From the NCBI GenBank assembly GCA_030602615.1, contig JAUVZM010000017.1, forward strand, positions 1 through 42,170: a DNA stretch of 42,170 nucleotides, read 5' to 3'. This stretch comes from a bacterium. GTDB lineage: Bacteria; Armatimonadota; Zipacnadia; Zipacnadales; Zipacnadaceae. Below the pieces are notes generated by a model. The model was not told the DNA's origin. It did no database searches and saw nothing but the letters and a program-made list of their open reading frames with translations. The position numbers were made by a program, and so were the translations under genes. This document shows, one piece after another, positions 23,828-32,383 of the stretch (positions within the stretch are counted from its first letter, which is position 1; each line of letters starts with the position of its first letter).

Positions 23828-25613
23828 AGCTGCGCACGACCAGCATAACCGGGTAGTTGGAACCAGCCTGAGGCATCGTCTGAACGGGAAGCGAGCGGCT
23901 GGCGCCAGCGGCCACCGGACCTCGCCACAGCCGTCTCTCCTCATACGGGCGCATCGTGCCGGTATCTGTCAGGTGGCCATCTATGAGATAGACTCCCCGC
24001 CCCGCCCCGCCGGCAGCCGTGGCAACCAGCTCAAATGTCGCCGGTTGCTGTCGGGCGTTGTCCACTTTCACGGTAATATCATATAACATTCCATAGTGGC
24101 CGGGAAGCTGGGCTATGTCGGGGTCACTGCTGGGCTTGCCGATGCGCAGGAAGCTCCACGCCCCACCGATTTGGTGGAAAAGCTCAGCGGTCTGCCGGGC
24201 ATCATAACGAAATTCGGACAGTTTGGACAGATGTTGGGCTTTGGTATCAACCGCTACCAGCAGCATATCGCTGGCCCGCAACTGAGCGGCAACCTCAATC
24301 ATTACCGCTTCAGGCCCGATATTGGTCATCTGGCAGATACCACTGACAATACGCGTGGGCGGCGTGGTGCACTGGTAGGCCCGCCAGGCCGAGGCACCAG
24401 GAACAGTAGCCACGTAGCCAACCGAGCCCAGCAGCATGCGCCAGAAGTCATACATAGCGACGTGGCCGCTATGAATCTCATCGGTGCTGGGGCCAGCCTG
24501 GTCGCCCAGGACAAAGACCCTGGCCGCCGCCTCACCAGTATTCACAACTCTGACCGCAAAGGTCAGGGGAACTGAGGTGGTATCATTTACATGGTGCCAC
24601 AGCAGTCGGCAACTCTCGCCGCCGGCCAGCGGTTCGCGCAGCAACGTGCCCGGCCCAGTGACACGCTCCGGCTCATTACTTACCAGCACGGACTGGGGCG
24701 AGGTAGTTGGCCGTGAAATCAGATGTACACCGATGTTGACCGTCTCGCGGCGGGCCAGGTAGCCAGGACCAGTTATTTGCACCGCCGACTGCCAGCCAGT
24801 AAAACTTCGCTGCAACTCTCCTACGTCAACAACTGCTCCCGATTTCGCTGTGATGTTGATCAATAGAGCATTGAGAGCAGCCGCCTGCATAATCTCATCC
24901 GGTGCCTGCGGAGTGCTGAGCTGAGCGGCTATTGGATGCGTGATCGTCCCGGCCCACGGCATACATCTCACCGAAAAGCTGCCTTGAATCGCCTCATCAG
25001 TAGTTACCGTGATTCGGGTACTGCCTCGGGCCAGCCCATTGATGGTCAGCACCTGCCTGTCGGGGTCGAGGGCGACTGAAATCACCGTCGGGTCCTCGCT
25101 GCTTGCCGACAGTTGGCCGGCATAAGTGCCACCGTAGCGGATACGGCGCGACTCGCCCAGCGGCACGACAGTGTTGGGTGGCTGGTCAATACACAAATAC
25201 GGAGAAACAAACACGCGGCGCAGGTTCTCGGCCCACTGCTGGGCCAACTCTTGCGGACGGCTGTCGGCCAGGTCGGCGGTAATTTTGTCCACGGTAACCA
25301 GCAGGACATCGCCGGCCATTATGACATAAGAGGAGTCGAGCCGGGCAGCGCGGATGTCGTCAGCGGGGATACCGCGTAAGCCCTGCTGGGTAAGCCGCTC
25401 GGCCACCAGTTGGGTGCGAGCTTCAACGTCCGGGAACTGATGGCCGCGCAGACGGATTACTACCCTAAGCCCGGCCCAGACCTCACCGAGGACCATTGAA
25501 TCCTGCTGCGATATACTACTGCCAAAATAGAGCAGGCTAACGGGCGAGAACCACGCCACAGCGGGGCCCGTCAGCAGGAGTGTCGCAATAAATGCAATTC
25601 TGGTGTGAGTCAT
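23817..25613 (-). CDS. Large secreted protein with pilus-assembly-N-like domain
   Basis: 598 residues from the ATG at 25613, chosen because it yields a signal peptide (TRIAFIATLLLTGPAVAW); the longer frame upstream overlaps the kinase gene. Residues about 45-135 form a small domain (EARTQLVAERLTQQGL, VIMAGDVLLVTVDKITA, ELAQQWAENLRR) that also appears in the protein at 39607-40119. Residues about 140-225 (TVVPLGESRRIRYGGTYAG, PTVISVALDPDRQVLTINGL, STRITVTTDE) match the pattern of the type II/III pilus secretin N-terminal domain. The remaining ~370 residues are beta-rich and unfamiliar. Predicted periplasmic or surface protein; role unknown. Confidence 0.65.
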   Translation of the reverse strand: MTHTRIAFIATLLLTGPAVAWFSPVSLLYFGSSISQQDSMVLGEVWAGLRVVIRLRGHQFPDVEARTQLVAERLTQQGLRGIPADDIRAARLDSSYVIMAGDVLLVTVDKITADLADSRPQELAQQWAENLRRVFVSPYLCIDQPPNTVVPLGESRRIRYGGTYAGQLSASSEDPTVISVALDPDRQVLTINGLARGSTRITVTTDEAIQGSFSVRCMPWAGTITHPIAAQLSTPQAPDEIMQAAALNALLINITAKSGAVVDVGELQRSFTGWQSAVQITGPGYLARRETVNIGVHLISRPTTSPQSVLVSNEPERVTGPGTLLREPLAGGESCRLLWHHVNDTTSVPLTFAVRVVNTGEAAARVFVLGDQAGPSTDEIHSGHVAMYDFWRMLLGSVGYVATVPGASAWRAYQCTTPPTRIVSGICQMTNIGPEAVMIEVAAQLRASDMLLVAVDTKAQHLSKLSEFRYDARQTAELFHQIGGAWSFLRIGKPSSDPDIAQLPGHYGMLYDITVKVDNARQQPATFELVATAAGGAGRGVYLIDGHLTDTGTMRPYEERRLWRGPVAAGASRSLPVQTMPQAGSNYPVMLVVRSFTR

Positions 25614-25638
25614 CTCTGTTGGCAAATCTACCGCGATG

Positions 25639-26454
25639 TCAATACAGGGCGCCACGCGACTGGGCCACGTAGCGGCTGGCATAGCTAACCGCGAGCTGGG
25701 TGGCTTCGAATATGTCATTATCTTCGGCAAAGCCCACGGCCAGACCTGCAGTAAAGGCATCGCCGGCGCCAATGATTTGTGGATTCTCCACTGGTTCAGT
25801 CGGTATGTGGCGAGTCTCTGCCCCGTTATGGACTACCGCCCCGTTCTCGCCGTCGGTGACCACCACATACTGGGTAGCAATCTCCATCTGCTGGGATTCA
25901 CGCCGGTTAGGGGTAGCCGCGGTCGCCCCTTCCCAGATTTGTAGATAGTCGCAGGGCCGGGGATCGACAACGGTCGGGCAATCCCAGCCAATTATGCGCT
26001 GCACCGCCTCGGCGGTGTGCTGTCCAAAGATGCCCTTGCTGTAATCGCTAAAGATGACTGCGTCGGGCACATCGTTGGTTTGTGCTTCTTCCAGAGCTGC
26101 TTCCAGGGGATAGGCTACCGCAGTTATATCTTCGCAATCAACCCGCGCAATCAACTGCTGCCGGCTATGGGCGCGCAGCTTGACGATTGTGGTGGGTAGC
26201 AGGGGCTTGCAGAAGTGGTTGATGCGGCCCAGCAGATGCTGCAACTGGGCAGCGGCCCAGTCCGGACCCATCAGGCCGAACAGGGTCACCTGGTGGCCCA
26301 TCCCCCGCAGCAGCACGGCGACATTAGCAGCGCCGCCCGGATAGTAGCGCCACTGGGAGCCAGTAATACACAGAGCCGCCCCCTCGTAATTCTCGCGGAA
26401 GCGGCCTGGTAGCTCGACATCCAGCATTACGTCGCCGATAACAGATATATTCAT
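25639..26454 (-). CDS. PfkB-family sugar kinase, HldA-like
   Basis: 271 residues. It opens with ISVIGDVMLDVELPGRF, has the sugar-binding YYPGGAANVAVLLRGMG and ends with the PfkB anion-hole signature IIGAGDAFTAGLAVGF (catalytic Asp). The N-terminal signature and the position after lpxD favour the D-glycero-beta-D-manno-heptose 7-phosphate kinase (HldE domain 1 / HldA) branch, which feeds LPS core synthesis. The nucleotidyltransferase half of HldE is absent, so either a separate protein exists or it phosphorylates another sugar. It is slightly shorter than usual HldA proteins. The start has a poor ribosome site. It is followed 25 nt later by the pilus-N-like gene. Confidence 0.8.
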   Translation of the reverse strand: MNISVIGDVMLDVELPGRFRENYEGAALCITGSQWRYYPGGAANVAVLLRGMGHQVTLFGLMGPDWAAAQLQHLLGRINHFCKPLLPTTIVKLRAHSRQQLIARVDCEDITAVAYPLEAALEEAQTNDVPDAVIFSDYSKGIFGQHTAEAVQRIIGWDCPTVVDPRPCDYLQIWEGATAATPNRRESQQMEIATQYVVVTDGENGAVVHNGAETRHIPTEPVENPQIIGAGDAFTAGLAVGFAEDNDIFEATQLAVSYASRYVAQSRGALY

Positions 26455-26498
26455 CGCTTAGTCCACATCGGGCGGGTCAGCGGCAGCAGGTAGTGAGA

Positions 26499-27536
26499 CT
26501 AGTCAGCGCGGCCTTCCAACTCGGCGACTTTTGCTTCCAGCTCTTCGATGCGCTCCAGCAGCTTGGGGATGCGGTGTTGCAGGGCCAGATTACGCAGATT
26601 CTCCCGATGGGGCCGAGCTGGCACACCTGAGTAGACGCCGGGCTGGTCAATATCGCCGTAGACCTCAGCTCCGCCGCCGATGATCACATCGTCGCATATG
26701 CTAATGTGGTCATTGATGCCGACCTGGCCCCCCATCATCACGTTGTTGCCAATCTTGGCACTACCCGCGATTCCGACCTGTCCGCACAGCAGGCAGTTTT
26801 GGCCGATCACTACGTTGTGGGCAACGTGGACGCCATCATCAATCTTGGTACCGCTGCCGATGCGGGTAGCGGAAATCGTGGCGCGGTCTACTGTGCTATT
26901 GGCACCGATCTCGACATCGTCTCCCACAATCACCGTACCGATCTGCGGGATTTTGTGGTGGCCTTGCTCGTCGGAGTGGTAACCGAAGCCGTCGCTGCCC
27001 AGCACAGCCCCAGCGTGCACCAGAACTCGGTCCCCCACAACCACCCGGTCACCCAGATACGTATGAGGGAATAGCTCGCAGTCATCGCCGATGGTAACCT
27101 CATACCCGACATAGGCCAGGGGATGAATTATTACGTTATTGCCTATGATAACATTATCCGCAACGAAAGCACCCGGGCCAATGCCGACATTCTCCCCGAC
27201 CGACACATTTCCGCCGATATGTGCGCGGGGATCAATACCCTGGGGAAGGCGCCGTTGCGGAGCAAACAGTTCCAGCACTTTGCTAAAGGCAAGCCGAGGC
27301 TCTTCGGTTACGATAATTGGCTTCTTTTCTAGTTTTACGCCAGCCGGAACAATTACCGCCGAAGCCCCACAATTCTCAGCCTGCGCCGACATTTCAGAAT
27401 CAGACAGATAAGAGATATGTCCGTCTTCAGCCTCTTCCAGGCTGGCAACACCCGTGATGGTTACCGACTCGTCACCATCAAGCATTCCCTCAACAAGCAT
27501 TGCCAGATGCCCCAAGCGATATCCTGTTTGTGTCAC
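26499..27536 (-). CDS. lpxD: UDP-3-O-acylglucosamine N-acyltransferase
   Basis: 345 residues; third step of lipid A synthesis, adding the amide-linked acyl chain from acyl-ACP. An N-terminal substrate domain (about 1-85) is followed by a left-handed beta helix of hexapeptide repeats (NVSVGENVGIGPGAFV through ICDDVIIGGGAEV). The catalytic region GSDGFGYHSDEQGHHKIPQIG and DDGVHVAHNVVIG are intact, and the C-terminal coiled tail LLERIEELEAKVAELEG is typical. The GTG at 27536 is chosen: it overlaps the upstream stop by 4 nt (GTGA) and has AGGAGGTGA at the right distance. A longer start at 27578 does not. Confidence 0.95.
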   Translation of the reverse strand: MTQTGYRLGHLAMLVEGMLDGDESVTITGVASLEEAEDGHISYLSDSEMSAQAENCGASAVIVPAGVKLEKKPIIVTEEPRLAFSKVLELFAPQRRLPQGIDPRAHIGGNVSVGENVGIGPGAFVADNVIIGNNVIIHPLAYVGYEVTIGDDCELFPHTYLGDRVVVGDRVLVHAGAVLGSDGFGYHSDEQGHHKIPQIGTVIVGDDVEIGANSTVDRATISATRIGSGTKIDDGVHVAHNVVIGQNCLLCGQVGIAGSAKIGNNVMMGGQVGINDHISICDDVIIGGGAEVYGDIDQPGVYSGVPARPHRENLRNLALQHRIPKLLERIEELEAKVAELEGRAD

Positions 27537-28735
27537 CGGCTGTTCACCTCCTGTGCTGCGGGTTTCGGTGATGCCCATATTGCTGCGAGTTTTTCGGCGA
27601 TCAAAGCCGTACGATCATCTCCTGCTTTCTCATCCCCGGGGACCAAGTGCAAATCCAGATTTTCCTCCCAGGCTATGCGCCGAACTGCGCGGCGGGTAGC
27701 CTGCTCAATAACAGCAGTCAACGCCCTCTGGCGTGCTACCAGTCGCTGGACCTGCGCAGAGACTGCCCGGTCATACTCTGCGGCAGCGTGTTGGTGCTGG
27801 TGCCCAACCTGACGTAGTATACTCCGGCTGGGCGACGGACCTGCAATCGCCTTGTCAAGTGGCTCAATAGTACCGGTAAACTGCTCGATTCGCTCGGCTA
27901 GTTGCTGCTGCAGCTTGCGGCTGGCAGCCGCCGTATAGCTCTGCCGCTGCTCGGCCCTGGCCTGGAGCTTGTCGCGAATCTCCTCCAGCGCCTGGCGCCT
28001 GTCGCTTTCCAGGGCCTGGCGCAACTCCTCCAGTCGAGCCCGGCTAGCCTCTATCTCCTCGCCAATAGCCTGCTCGACGATCTCGGCACGTAGCTGCTCA
28101 GCTTTCTCGCTGGCTTCGGCCGGTGGCCGAGATAAGTCCAACTCCTGGTCGGTTACCTCGGGCTGGCGGCGCATCATCGCTTCAATCTGCAGATAGGCCA
28201 GCCACTGGCTTTCCTGAGCCGCAGCCTCCTGAAGCTGGTGCAACACCTCCTGGTCTATGCGACTGCTTTCCCAACTCAACTGGGCCTGAAGATCACCGGG
28301 TAGCCCCAGCAACGGACCAAACAGATCCCACTGTTCGCCCGCCAGCCACTTATCGCGATATTGATCCAGCCCGCCCATCTCGCCACTTGCTGGCGGAGGC
28401 AGCAGAATCGGGCTGTCATACAGCCGGGCGATCTCGTCAGCTACCGTCGGCCACCCAACTCCCCGCAGTGCGGCAATATGTTCCTGCAGAGCACCCAACT
28501 GGGCATATAGCGGGTGGGCTGGCATAAGGGCAGGTATGTATACATGCCCTGTTTGGCGGTTAGACAGTGTGAGGGGTAATTTGGTTTCAGCTTTTTTCTG
28601 GGTACATCCCGACACCACAAAACAGAGCGCCAGTATGATCAATACTGGCGGCACTGCGAGCCAAGTAGATTTGTTGCCGAGCCAACACCTAACGGTAACT
28701 CGCTCTCCTCTTCCAATCGGCTGCCTGCCCCACAT
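27533..28735 (-). CDS. Skp/OmpH-like coiled-coil lipoprotein
   Basis: 400 residues from the ATG at 28735 (GGTGG upstream, 16 nt after the skp stop). The signal peptide LAVPPVLIILALCFVVSGC ends in a good lipobox (VSGC), so the protein should be lipid-anchored. Residues about 200-330 are long charged helices (RARLEELRQALESDRRQAL, EEIRDKLQARAEQRQ). The end, RIAWEENLDLHLVPGDEKAG, resembles the C-terminal strand region of Skp/OmpH. I infer an anchored Skp paralog acting on outer-membrane protein precursors. Longer upstream starts lack signals and overlap skp. Confidence 0.65.
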   Translation of the reverse strand: MWGRQPIGRGERVTVRCWLGNKSTWLAVPPVLIILALCFVVSGCTQKKAETKLPLTLSNRQTGHVYIPALMPAHPLYAQLGALQEHIAALRGVGWPTVADEIARLYDSPILLPPPASGEMGGLDQYRDKWLAGEQWDLFGPLLGLPGDLQAQLSWESSRIDQEVLHQLQEAAAQESQWLAYLQIEAMMRRQPEVTDQELDLSRPPAEASEKAEQLRAEIVEQAIGEEIEASRARLEELRQALESDRRQALEEIRDKLQARAEQRQSYTAAASRKLQQQLAERIEQFTGTIEPLDKAIAGPSPSRSILRQVGHQHQHAAAEYDRAVSAQVQRLVARQRALTAVIEQATRRAVRRIAWEENLDLHLVPGDEKAGDDRTALIAEKLAAIWASPKPAAQEVNSR

Positions 28736-28751
28736 CTGCCACCAGCAACCC

Positions 28752-29528
28752 CTATTCGCCTTCTTCAGGCGGCTGCGGCTCCTCGGTGGCCGGGGCTGTT
28801 TCTTCTTCGGCAGGCGGCGCGGCTTCCTCCCCAGCGGGCGGCTGGGCTTCCTCTTCCGGAGCCGTCGCAGCCGGAGGGTTGAGCCTGTCAATAATTGCCC
28901 AGGTTATGTCCTCGCCGCCATACAGGACAAAGGCCTGGTCCAGAACCATATCATAGCCATTTTCCTGGGCATATTGGGCAATGACTTCCTCCACTTTATC
29001 CATAAGCTCTTTGCGCGCCGTTTTAACCCGTTCCTGATGCTGTTGATTGATGGTGGTTTCGAGCCGAAGCAGTTGCTGCTGGCGAGCGATCAGGCCTTCC
29101 CGCAGGGTACTGAACTCGTCCTTTTCTTCGGTGGTGCGCGGCGACTTTGACTCCAACTCACGAAAGCGCTTTTCCTTCTGCGCCGAGAAGGCCGCCAGCT
29201 CATCCAAACGCTTGACCTTTTCGTCAGGAATCGGCTTGGTCATATTGACAATTTCGAGGGCCTCGTTGAAGTTATCCTCAGCAAGGAAGATAAAATCTTC
29301 TAGGGACTGGAGATAGTCCCCCTGACCGGCCAGCCATGCCTCCAGCTCGGCGCTCTTTTCCTGCAAGGCCTGGTATTCGCTGCTGATTGTCAACATATCA
29401 ACGAACGCTACCTTGGCAGCAGCAGGCGGCTGAGGCTCTGCCTCCTGCCCCCAGGTCGCCGCCAATCCGGTCGCCAGCAGGATACTGATCGCAATCGCTA
29501 AAGTGACAGTGCGCTGAGGCAATGTCAT
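28752..29528 (-). CDS. skp: OmpH/Skp-family periplasmic chaperone
   Basis: 258 residues; ATG at 29528 with AGGAGG 9 nt upstream. The signal peptide is LAIAISILLATGLAATWGQ. The Skp signature KVAFVDMLTISSEYQALQEK is followed by a long coiled-coil arm (about 60-190) and the closing YAQENGYDMVLDQAFVLYGG / DITWAIIDRLN. An acidic Pro/Glu/Ala-rich tail of about 40 residues is extra compared with E. coli Skp. It holds unfolded outer-membrane proteins in the periplasm for the Bam complex. Between bamA and the lipoprotein paralog. Confidence 0.88.
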   Translation of the reverse strand: MTLPQRTVTLAIAISILLATGLAATWGQEAEPQPPAAAKVAFVDMLTISSEYQALQEKSAELEAWLAGQGDYLQSLEDFIFLAEDNFNEALEIVNMTKPIPDEKVKRLDELAAFSAQKEKRFRELESKSPRTTEEKDEFSTLREGLIARQQQLLRLETTINQQHQERVKTARKELMDKVEEVIAQYAQENGYDMVLDQAFVLYGGEDITWAIIDRLNPPAATAPEEEAQPPAGEEAAPPAEEETAPATEEPQPPEEGE

Positions 29529-29669
29529 TGGTTGTGGCCTCCTTACGATCCACCTCGCACAGAGATGCATGACCTACAACTAAGAGACGGCTGGCCCCCC
29601 TCCCAACCAACAGAGCACCGTTGGGAGTGCGGGAGCACGAAAGCACAAATCAGTGATTACTGACGGTAT

Positions 29670-31502
29670 TCAGAAAGTATGTCCAAAGCCAAAGTGCGTC
29701 TGGCTGCCATCTTCCCCAAAGCCAAAGTCCAGGCGCAGCGGCCCCAGGGGAGTGACGGCCCGGATGCCAAAGCCCATACCCACGTGGACACTAAGGTCCT
29801 CATCATCGGCGCCGATGTCAAAGCCGGGCACCTCGGTGCGGAATACCCCACCAAAGGCATCACCGGCATCCACAAAACCCACCAGGGTCAGACTCTTGCT
29901 CAGGCCATAGCGGTACTCAGCATTGAGCAGCGCGATATTCTCTCCCCGGTAACGGTCCTGCTGATAGCCGCGCAGCGACCGAGCACCGCCCACGGTGAAG
30001 GAGTCAAACAGGGGGATATCGCCGGTGCTGGTGCCCAGGAGCAGACGCAAGGCAATCACGTCTTTGCCCCCGCGCACGCCGAAGTAACGCCTCCGGTCCC
30101 AGCGATACCGCTGGTAGGTGCTTTCCCCGCTCAGTAGACTGCCGGCCAGCTCCAGGCTTACGTTCTGGTAACTGCCGCTAGTGGGGTTGGCAATGATATC
30201 GCGGTTGTCCCGCTGCCAGCCAAGGGTGAAACTATTGACGCGACCGCCCGGGTGTAGGGGAGCGGCCACCACGAGCGGGTCGTTAGTGTCACCCGGCGGA
30301 GGCGGCCCGGGACCGGGTATAGCCAAAGTGCCGACCGAATCACCCAGGTTGCGAGTGCCTTGCAGGAAGGAGCTGGATACCTGCTCGCTGCGCACACCGA
30401 TGCTGACCCGCTCAGTGTCAGTCATCGGCCGGCTCAACGTGACCGTAGCCCCGGTGCGGCGCTCTTCAAATTCATCTTCGGCCAGGCTTACTGCCGCACC
30501 CCCGACGAAACGACGCTGACGTTCAGTGTCAAAGATACTGAGGTCCAGAGCAGTATCGCGTGAATCGAGATAAGGTTCATAGAACTTGAAGTCAAAGCTG
30601 GTGCGACCACCCAACTCCAGGTCAATCGAGACCCGCTCGGCGCGACCGCGTAGATTGTTTTCCGCCACCGATAGCATAGCCACAAAGTCATCCAGTTCGC
30701 TGTAGGCACCAGCCAACGAGACCATGCCGGTCGGCTTCTCCTCGATCTGTATGACCGGAATTACAGCCTTCGCCGGTTCCTCTTTGCCCGGGCGCAGATC
30801 TAGCTTGACGTCTTGAAACAGCCCCATATTGTAGATGCGATTGATGTCACCAGCGATCTGTTCTTGCTGAAATAGCTCGCCAGGTTGAGTTCTTATCTGA
30901 CGCCGTACCACCCACTCCTGGGTCTTCTCCAGCCCTTCAATAGCGATATCTTCAATGTAGGCTTCGTTGATTATGAAAGTGAGGCCACCGAATTCATCTA
31001 CCTTGACGTCGGCGACCTGGGCAATGTAGCCCTGCTGGGAATAGTAGTCTTCAATTCGACGCACGTCCCGCCGGATAGCCTCCGAGGCAACTATGTGGCC
31101 GACCTTGCTGAAGATCGTCTCTTTGAGCTGAGCATCAGTGATTACAGTATTGCCGGCAAAGATGATCTGCTCGATGCGCTGGCGCTCGACGACGCTGATG
31201 GTCACCTTGACATCTTCGCCGACCTGTTCATAGGAGACGGCGACAGTATCAAAGTACCCCAGGTCGTCAACTGCCTTACGGGCAGCCTCAGCCTTCTGCT
31301 CGGTGTAGGGCTCCCCTATCTTCAGGATGTCTTTGACTTCGTCCAGGATGACGTCAGCCGAGATATATTGATTGCCCTCGACAGTGACCTCGGCGATCAG
31401 CGGTTGCTGCTGGGCACCGACCGGCCCCAGCAAGGCCGCAGATACGGCAGCCAGCGCTACTATGGACAGAACAACACTTCGGCGGGACTTAACCAACCAC
31501 AT
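29670..31502 (-). CDS. bamA: Outer membrane protein assembly factor BamA (Omp85)
   Basis: 610 residues; ATG with GAGGAG upstream. After the signal peptide (VVLSIVALAAVSAALLGPVGAQ) come three POTRA domains: about 35-106 (IAEVTVEGNQYI), 107-181 (IEQIIFAGNTVI) and 182-258 (IEDIAIEGLEKT). The rest is a 16-strand-type barrel with the lid-loop signature FTVGGARSLRGYQQDRY near residue 515 and a C-terminal Phe. E. coli BamA has five POTRAs and about 800 residues; this short form resembles those of other deep-branching diderms. A Pro/Gly-rich surface loop (PGPGPPPPGDTND) is present. Gene order bamA-skp-...-lpxD is classical. Confidence 0.95.
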   Translation of the reverse strand: MWLVKSRRSVVLSIVALAAVSAALLGPVGAQQQPLIAEVTVEGNQYISADVILDEVKDILKIGEPYTEQKAEAARKAVDDLGYFDTVAVSYEQVGEDVKVTISVVERQRIEQIIFAGNTVITDAQLKETIFSKVGHIVASEAIRRDVRRIEDYYSQQGYIAQVADVKVDEFGGLTFIINEAYIEDIAIEGLEKTQEWVVRRQIRTQPGELFQQEQIAGDINRIYNMGLFQDVKLDLRPGKEEPAKAVIPVIQIEEKPTGMVSLAGAYSELDDFVAMLSVAENNLRGRAERVSIDLELGGRTSFDFKFYEPYLDSRDTALDLSIFDTERQRRFVGGAAVSLAEDEFEERRTGATVTLSRPMTDTERVSIGVRSEQVSSSFLQGTRNLGDSVGTLAIPGPGPPPPGDTNDPLVVAAPLHPGGRVNSFTLGWQRDNRDIIANPTSGSYQNVSLELAGSLLSGESTYQRYRWDRRRYFGVRGGKDVIALRLLLGTSTGDIPLFDSFTVGGARSLRGYQQDRYRGENIALLNAEYRYGLSKSLTLVGFVDAGDAFGGVFRTEVPGFDIGADDEDLSVHVGMGFGIRAVTPLGPLRLDFGFGEDGSQTHFGFGHTF

Positions 31503-31619
31503 AGTTTATCTCCTCTAGATAGTATCAACGGTCTACCAGCCAGTAGCAGGATCGAGCCTGCCATAGCACCATTTCGCTGCCGGACGCCTATTCCCTTCCC
31601 GCTGGACAGTCCAGTCGTC

Positions 31620-32180
31620 TTACTCCGGCTCAATGTAGGTCTGCAACTGCTCGCGCAACACACTGCGCGCCCGAAACAGCCGGGACTTGACCGCTGCTAA
31701 GCTGCATCCAAGCACCTGGGCGATCTCCTCGTATGAAAGCCCCTCGTAGTCGCGCAGAATAACTACTTCTTTGTAGTCGTCGCGCAACTCGGCGACATAG
31801 CCAGCGATCAGCTCGCCCAACTCATTACTCTCCACCAGGCGTTCGGGTGCTCGCGACCAGTCTTTGATATGCCGGGAGCGGCCCTCTCCCTGGTCACCTT
31901 CTATGGGTTGGTCCAGCGAGTACTTATGACTTTGCCGGCGTCGGCCAACAGTCTCCAAGCGATTCCTGGTCAGGTTGACAGCAATGCGGTACAACCAGGT
32001 ATAGACCTGACTTTCTCCGCGAAAGTCATCCCAGGCGCGGTACGCGTTGACAAAGGTATCCTGGGTGAGATCCTCAGCCTCCTCAGGATTCTCCAGCATC
32101 CGATATATCACACTGTAGACACGCTGGTAGTTATCCTGAATAACTCTATGAAATTCTGCCGAGCTACGCTGCTGGTTCAC
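31620..32180 (-). CDS. ECF-type RNA polymerase sigma factor
   Basis: 186 residues; GTG start at 32180. The region 2 helices are DNYQRVYSVIYRMLENPEEAEDLTQDTFVNAYRAW and WLYRIAVNLTRNRL (about 15-75). A charged linker follows, then region 4 (about 125-180) with YKEVVILRDYEGLSYEEIAQ and the helix-turn-helix GCSLAAVKSRLFRARSVL. No anti-sigma gene is adjacent; the 117 bp to bamA is non-coding. Placement between tamB and bamA suggests an RpoE-like role in envelope stress, which is inference. An extended -10 lies at 32224-32229. Confidence 0.93.
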   Translation of the reverse strand: MNQQRSSAEFHRVIQDNYQRVYSVIYRMLENPEEAEDLTQDTFVNAYRAWDDFRGESQVYTWLYRIAVNLTRNRLETVGRRRQSHKYSLDQPIEGDQGEGRSRHIKDWSRAPERLVESNELGELIAGYVAELRDDYKEVVILRDYEGLSYEEIAQVLGCSLAAVKSRLFRARSVLREQLQTYIEPE

Positions 32181-32223
32181 GGACAGGCTCTGTAGGCTCC
32201 AAGCTACTATGAATGTTGAAGCA

Positions 32224-32229
32224 ATTATA
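32224..32229 (-). promoter_or_regulatory. Extended -10 promoter of the sigma factor gene
   Basis: Minus strand TGG-TATAAT, an extended -10 with a perfect hexamer, about 45 nt before the GTG start. No good -35 lies 17 bp upstream. The gap 32230-32383 shows nothing else certain. Confidence 0.55.
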
Positions 32230-32383
32230 CCACAGATGTCCGTCCGCTTGCCATCAAGATGCTGCCGGACTGGGCGCTTATCGGATAGTTAGACAATCAA
32301 CGGCGCAACCAGTTCCACAAGTATGGGAGCCTGAGTCGTGCGAATCGGCCCGCTGGCAGGGCAGAATCCGGATAGGGGCAAGC

